From contig JBCAQO010000008.1 in the NCBI GenBank assembly GCA_039111635.1, positions 2,666,001-2,730,000 of the forward strand: a DNA stretch of 64,000 bases, written 5' to 3'. How positions within the stretch are numbered: the first letter of the stretch is position 1; each line of letters starts with the position of its first letter. Shown here in pieces: positions 59,012 to 64,000 of the stretch. The notes beneath the pieces were generated by a model. The model saw only the letters and a list, made by a program, of their open reading frames with translations. It was not told the DNA's origin and searched no databases. A program made the position numbers and the translations under genes. Source of the DNA: Heterobasidion occidentale. Taxonomy: Eukaryota > Basidiomycota > Agaricomycetes > Russulales > Bondarzewiaceae.

Positions 59012-59595
59012 ATGGCTCGTACCAAACAGACCGCTCGCAAGTCCACCGGTGGTAAGCATCATGCCATCACTTTCGGCTTGATTAGCCTCACCCTCCATCC
59101 TTAGGCAAGGCGCCCCGTAAGCAACTCGCAGCCAAATCGTCAGCCCGCAAGACAGCCGCAACGGTAATAAGTCTTCGCAGCAATCCCCAATATATTGTTC
59201 TTACTTTCACACGTCACAGGCAACTGGTGGTGTGAAGAAGCCTCACCGTTTCCGCCCCGGAACCGTCGCCCTCCGTGAAATCCGTCGCTACCAAAAGTCG
59301 ACGGAGCTCCTCATCCGCAAACTTCCATTCCAACGTCTCGTCCGCGAGATTGCACAGGACTTTAAGGTGTGTCTCCCTGTAGATTTGTCTCGTTGGTTGT
59401 GAGCTCATTCATGCATGCCACCAGACCGACCTGCGCTTCCAGTCCTCTGCCGTCATGGCACTCCAGGAGGCTGCCGAGGCTTACCTCGTGTCTCTCTTTG
59501 AAGACACCAACCTTGCCGCCATCCACGCAAAGCGTGTCACTATTCAGCCCAAGGATCTCGCGCTCGCCCGGCGGTTACGTGGCGAGCGTTCATAG
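59012..59595 (+). CDS. H3: Histone H3, copy 2 (intact)
   Basis: Exons 59012-59051, 59105-59163, 59220-59366 and 59425-59595, 138 codons. I find three coding differences from copy 1 (CAC/CAT, CCA/CCC, TCT/TCC), all synonymous, so both copies encode the same protein. This fits a recent duplication, purifying selection or gene conversion. The extended [14 protein letters not shown] tail is the same. Confidence 0.97.
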
Positions 59596-60325
59596 TTCTG
59601 TCGGGTTAGATGTCCTTGGACACTGTATTCTTATTGTATTCATCATTGTCCCTATACCTGCTGTCGTCTAGCAAATCTTCAGAGTTTGCATAATAGAATC
59701 GTTTTTCGGATTCATGTCGCGAACGAGACTACAAAATTACTCGATGCATGGTAAATACGAGTATGCTTCGAGTATTCGCCGTCCAATGGATAGCTGTAGA
59801 TTGGCGCTGAAGTGTTCGTATCAATAGGGGATGATAGCAACATGGAGACATTAAGGTCAAAGAAGTTGACTATCGCCGCCCGTTCGAACGTTTATGTCTG
59901 TGAGCGCAGTGGGGTCACAAAGTCGATGACAAATTTATGTCAAAACTCAACGTAGTGGAGCAGCCATGTATCTTCGCATCATCAGAAAAGGCAGCAGTAC
60001 GATCAGGTTTTCAGGGATGAGGAGTATGCGGTATGCGTCAGGGCTAGAACGCATAAATCAGGAAGGAAAGCTTAGAATTCGACGGCAGAAATTGTCCTCT
60101 TTGCGATCGAAATAGCCAAGTGCAGCGATCCACGAGCTCAACAATCGCGCGAGAAGAGCTCCGAGTGACGTATCACTGGGGCGTAGAGTGTTTGCTCCAA
60201 CCAACAGTGGCGCACAAGAGGGTAGCCCGAATTCTCTAGTCATTCAAGATTCCAGTTGAGCCAACACATGAAGCCCCAAGAACGATTCAAGCAAGACTGG
60301 CTAGCATCCCTTAGCCCATGACGAG

Positions 60326-60356
<31 letters not shown>

Positions 60357-61397
60357 GCAAGGGGAACTTCGTCATCGTCCCTTGAAAGATCAAGTTGTCA
60401 GTTTTGAAATACGTCGTGGCCCTAAGTCTAGATGGTACACCAACGATCCCAGTATAGCCTCGTCCGTGAGGCCCTCTACCCGTTCGTCGGGGAAAGTGGC
60501 GTAGAGCGACCTTAGATCCCAGATATCCCACATGACGATCGCCTGATGCAGCTGCGGTAAGGGAAGGGACTGGGAAAGTACTAGGAAGGGCCCGCTACCA
60601 TTTGCAAATGTAGGGACCAATCTGCCTGTCATGATAAGAGGCAGGGAGATATCGCGCCGCACACGGCTTCAAGATTCCCAGTCGGTATCGAGCTGTATCG
60701 AAGGGCTCTCCTGATTCAAATGGATCATGGACACCTGTGGACACTCGGATCTATGTATCAGCTGATACCAGGAACGAATGTGGCTAGCCCGAAGATGAAT
60801 CGCCGCATTTTGTTCGTTCGGAGTCATTCGGAAGGACAGTCCAGGAGTTCTGGCATTTGTTCGTTGGCCTGAGTGTACAAGCAGCAAGCTTGGGGAGGGG
60901 AGTTGCGCTCAGCCTAGTTGAAAGAATCGCATTGCATGGTTGATGTTGCTCTGATAAACAGGAGAGCATACCTAATGCACCAAAACCACGATGAGCCCGC
61001 GAACGATCAAGTTGGAGAGGATCAGTTCAATCTCCTATAACACAGAGAGATGAGGACATTTCAAAGCGAGTCAGCAATACGCCGATACATACCCAGGCGC
61101 TCCAGACGTGGATGGCGAACCCAAACAGCCCTCATCGCATTGGCCCGTCACGGAGCCAGCTGTCTACCAAGGGCTGCCAGCGGCGGAACCTGGAATGCGT
61201 TATGCAGTGAGCATGCTGCCTCTGAATCTCGCTGCTGGGCTGACGAGCGCACGAAACCCGGTATGGTGAAGGGCTGCCTCTACGACTTTGGCAGTGAGTG
61301 TTGACAAAGGGACAGTGCGAGTCGGCAAAGCTCGGCAAAGTGGGAGATGCCGACGGCGCCGTCCGTGTCTGACTCCGTCTAACTTCTGCCCCAGTGC
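59596..61397. other. H3 downstream region, copy 2
   Basis: Counterpart of 11179-13004. It holds the ATC microsatellite with ten units (60326-60355) and the same minus-strand open frames split by a TGA (60390-60887). No gene recognised. Confidence 0.45.
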
Positions 61398-62105
61398 CAC
61401 CGCGGGCAAAGTTCCATGGGATCAGTGATCCCAGAATGATTACCTGATGATTTTGTGTCCAAAAGAACCAGCATTAGATCTATGGATAAATTTTGAGCAA
61501 ACAGGGAATGTGCTCTCTAGTTTCTGCACAAAGTGTGCTCAGAATATATCATGATCTCATTAGAAACTTGTTTTGGTATGAAATCAGGCTGAAATTGATC
61601 AGAAATTTCGAAAATTCCACAACATGTGTCTGTGGAGCACAAAAGGAAGGACATTTGAGCTAAAATCACAATTAACCCACAGATCACATTCTGAACTCAT
61701 CCTAAATAGTCCACTGATCCCATTCTGATCCCATTGTGATTAATTGATCAAGCAATAATTTGATCACAATGGGATCAGAATGGGATCAGTGGACTATTTA
61801 GAATGAGTTCAGAATGTGATCTGTGGGTTTCTTGTGATTTTAGCTCAAATGTCCTTCCTTTTGTGCTCCACAGACACATGTTGTGGAATTTTCGAAATTT
61901 CTGATCAATTTCAGCCTGATTTCATACCAAAACAAGTTTCTAATGAGATCATGATATATTCTGAGCACACTTTGTGCAGAAACTAGAGAGCACATTCCCT
62001 GTTTGCTCAAAATTTATCCATAGATCTAATGCTGATTCTTTTGGACACGAAATCATCAGGTAATCATTCTGGGATCACTGATCCCATGGAACTTTGCCCG
62101 CGGTG
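61398..62105. mobile_element. Foldback (MITE-like) element, copy 2, full length
   Basis: A 708-bp palindrome with ends CACCGCGGGCAAAGTT and reverse complement, flanked by TGC on both sides. The arms are more alike here than in copy 1, and the 36 nt missing from the left arm of copy 1 are present. The asymmetric centre (61738-61765) is the exact reverse complement of the centre of copy 1, while arm-specific bases near the outer ends keep the same orientation. Confidence 0.87.
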
Positions 62106-62552
62106 TGCCCTTCTCTGCTCTCACTTTCGGTCACCGGCCAAAGTCGTGAGTCCTGGCGCGGAACGATCAGTCTCAATGTATCTCAGCTCGTTGACAGTAT
62201 AATTCAGTCCGCCGTACCAGTGCCTTGGTCATATGTTCCAAAGTCTTAGGGTTTCAGCTTTGCTCATTTGAGCACGGTGAGTCGTAAAACATGAACTTGG
62301 CTTTTGAGCACACTGATAGGACACCGACATGTTATGAGAGGTGAGATTAATACATTAAATCTGTATATACTGGTAATTAAACTGAATGAATGATTCATAG
62401 GTGTTCATAAAGGTACATATAGTTATTGAGGGCATGACATGGCGTCTGTTGGCGAAAAGCAGAGTCAGTGACCAGCAGGGAACATCGATCAGAACGGAAG
62501 CATGAACGCACCTTTGTGATCATATGGTAAATCGTCAACACATCCAGGTGGT
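62106..62552. other. Spacer, copy 2
   Basis: Counterpart of 13677-14122, no gene seen. Confidence 0.5.
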
Positions 62553-63784
62553 TTACACAAATGCTCGCCGAGTCATAGTGGTCCTCATCGGGCTGGTCAT
62601 CCTATCCCTCACCTTGAACTCTCGCTCTGCAAAATTCCTCTCGCGTTGCCTACCCCTCCGCTCCTCTGCGGTCTGCTTCAACTGGGTTTGGATCACCTTT
62701 AGCCCCTCTTGCTTTCTCTCATCGACAAGGGCTTTCTCGTTTTCCACATCTACCTTCTTGTCATCTGTCGGGATCCCTGAACCCTCCTGTCCTTCTGCTG
62801 AGTCTGGGATTTCCTGGCCTGTACTTTGCTCGGGAGGACAAATGGGATCACCTTCTTGCGTCTCGGCTCCTCTTCGTCGCTCCACTCTCCCTCGTCCACA
62901 TGATCGATATCGACTGCCGACTCATAAACCCACCCTCTCGCGCGGGCCGCGCTGTCCTCTTCTTCGTTTTCGCCTATTGAACGCCGTCGATTGACGATGC
63001 GCCTCTTGAACCCGCGCGGGGTAGGTGGCGGAGTCGCTGGAGCACCAGAATAGACGTTGGACATGTCCCGGAATCTCTTTTTGATAGGAGAACCATTGGG
63101 GAAGAAGGCCGAATCTGGAGTGGCTGGTGATGAGGGCACGCTCCTGTACTCTGGGTCGCTCATGGAGAGGTACTGCGCTTTACTCTCCGTGATAACCTCG
63201 TTGACCTTCACCGCCCAGTCGTCAAGAATGTACAGCTTGTGCAGCAGCATCTTGAAGGTGAAGGGATAGCGCTTGCCTTGGCCTGAACTCTTCTCTCTCT
63301 CTCGCTCGTCGCCGTCAGAGTCAGTATGAACCTTCTCCTCATCATGAAGCATGGTGCTTTTCCCGTGGGCGGCGGCCAGTTTCTTTAGCAGGGGTGCGAG
63401 GTCTCTCGGGATTACCTCACCAACTTTCCTAGCGGAAGTGGAATCCGTCTTGTGCTCCGCGTCTTGCGCTTCGTCTTGTGCTATCGTGATCTTGGAGAAG
63501 AAATAGAAGAGCCTTGCAAACTCATCCTTCTTCTCTTCGTCCGTCATTGACTCGAAGTCGCGGCTTTTGAAGGGCTTGGCGGGGCCGTTGCCTTTGGGGA
63601 CTGAGAAGACGGGGGAGTCCATGCTGATGAGGTGGATGCGACGACCGTAGGAAGAAGGGTATCTCAGAGGATGCTCACGCGAGTGAGGTAAGTCGGACTC
63701 GAGCGATGGGCTTTTAATGAGTTCCCAGTGGTCCTGTGGCATTGGACCAAATGACATCTCCTCGGGTGGCATTCGACGGTTCAA
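62553..63784 (-). pseudogene. Unknown 410-aa protein, copy 2, frameshifted
   Basis: Identical in layout to 14123-15355. One G is missing near 62789 (CCTCCTGTCC against CCTCCTGGTCC in copy 1). Translation leaves the frame after QTQQKD and stops at 62750, giving 344 aa and losing the charged C-terminal tail. The downstream frame is otherwise open to 62553. Either a real loss or a base-calling error in a GG pair. Confidence 0.8.
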
Positions 63785-64000
63785 AGTCCGCCCCTTTGGC
63801 TACTTCAATCATAACGTTTGTCTCAATCAGTGTTCACAAACACGTTGGCACGACGCAAGGGCATGCATGTAGACAGGCCTGCCGTGGTTTCGGACGTGTG
63901 TATGATGCGTTTTTCTGTTGAGGCCTTGCATCGTCTCGCTAATGTGGAATCTCTGTTTGACGCAACAATATAGGCGACGGTTTGATATCTAGCTGCAGTG
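63785..64000. other. Upstream flank of copy-2 410-aa gene, window edge
   Basis: Still matches copy 1 (to 15571) at the last base of the window. No gene seen. Confidence 0.6.

Overview
The window is nuclear DNA of a basidiomycete fungus, most likely an Agaricomycete. Genes are dense and split by many introns of about 45-75 nt with GT..AG ends. The gene set fits: NACHT-WD40 (fungal NLR-like) proteins, a Plavaka-type (CMC/CACTA superfamily) transposase, an OTT_1508-like deaminase, F-box and MYND proteins, and a divergent histone H3/H4 pair. The species cannot be named from the sequence. A run of exactly 100 N (37918-38017) is an assembly gap joining two contigs.

Layout. 1-4321 is a repeat-rich flank with a short-word repeat array and an LTR-like segment. 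4322-9212 is a NACHT-WD40 gene (minus). 9810-11178 is a divergent H4/H3 pair with a shared promoter carrying a perfect palindrome of two ACGCGT boxes. 13005-13676 is a foldback (long inverted repeat) element. 14123-15355 is an unknown 410-aa protein. Then comes a gene-rich core: F-box/LRR protein, a 201-aa basidiomycete protein, a DUF2015 protein, a CUE-SMR (Cue2-like) protein, an Old Yellow Enzyme, a KAT14/CSRP2BP-like acetyltransferase, a Sir2 deacetylase built from 15 exons including 7-nt and 9-nt microexons, a MYND-finger gene, and Nup85 of the nuclear-pore Y complex. After the gap there is a GC-rich minisatellite, an unknown-family gene, an OTT_1508-like deaminase and a Plavaka transposase, then a 90-bp tandem repeat.

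From 52924 to the end of the window the DNA repeats 4487-15571 in the same orientation: at least 11 kb, about 48.4 kb apart, and nearly identical. The left edge of the second copy cuts the 3' end of the NACHT-WD40 gene, so the first copy keeps the ancestral 3' end. The two copies differ by substitutions and small indels. Single-base deletions in short homopolymers break different genes in different copies (NLR, H4, the 410-aa protein) and also recur in single-copy genes, so base-calling error must be separated from real decay. Because the two copies lie on opposite sides of the N gap, the duplication could also be two haplotypes of a dikaryon placed on one scaffold.

Most notable observations: a foldback element whose central loop is inverted between the two copies while the outer arms are not; a dense cluster of substitutions at one WD-blade surface in otherwise near-identical NLR copies; the Sir2 microexons; an H4 copy whose one-base loss creates a splice site that could restore frame with a shortened tail; and a pair of 17- and 19-nt words shared upstream of the unknown-family gene and the Plavaka transposase.
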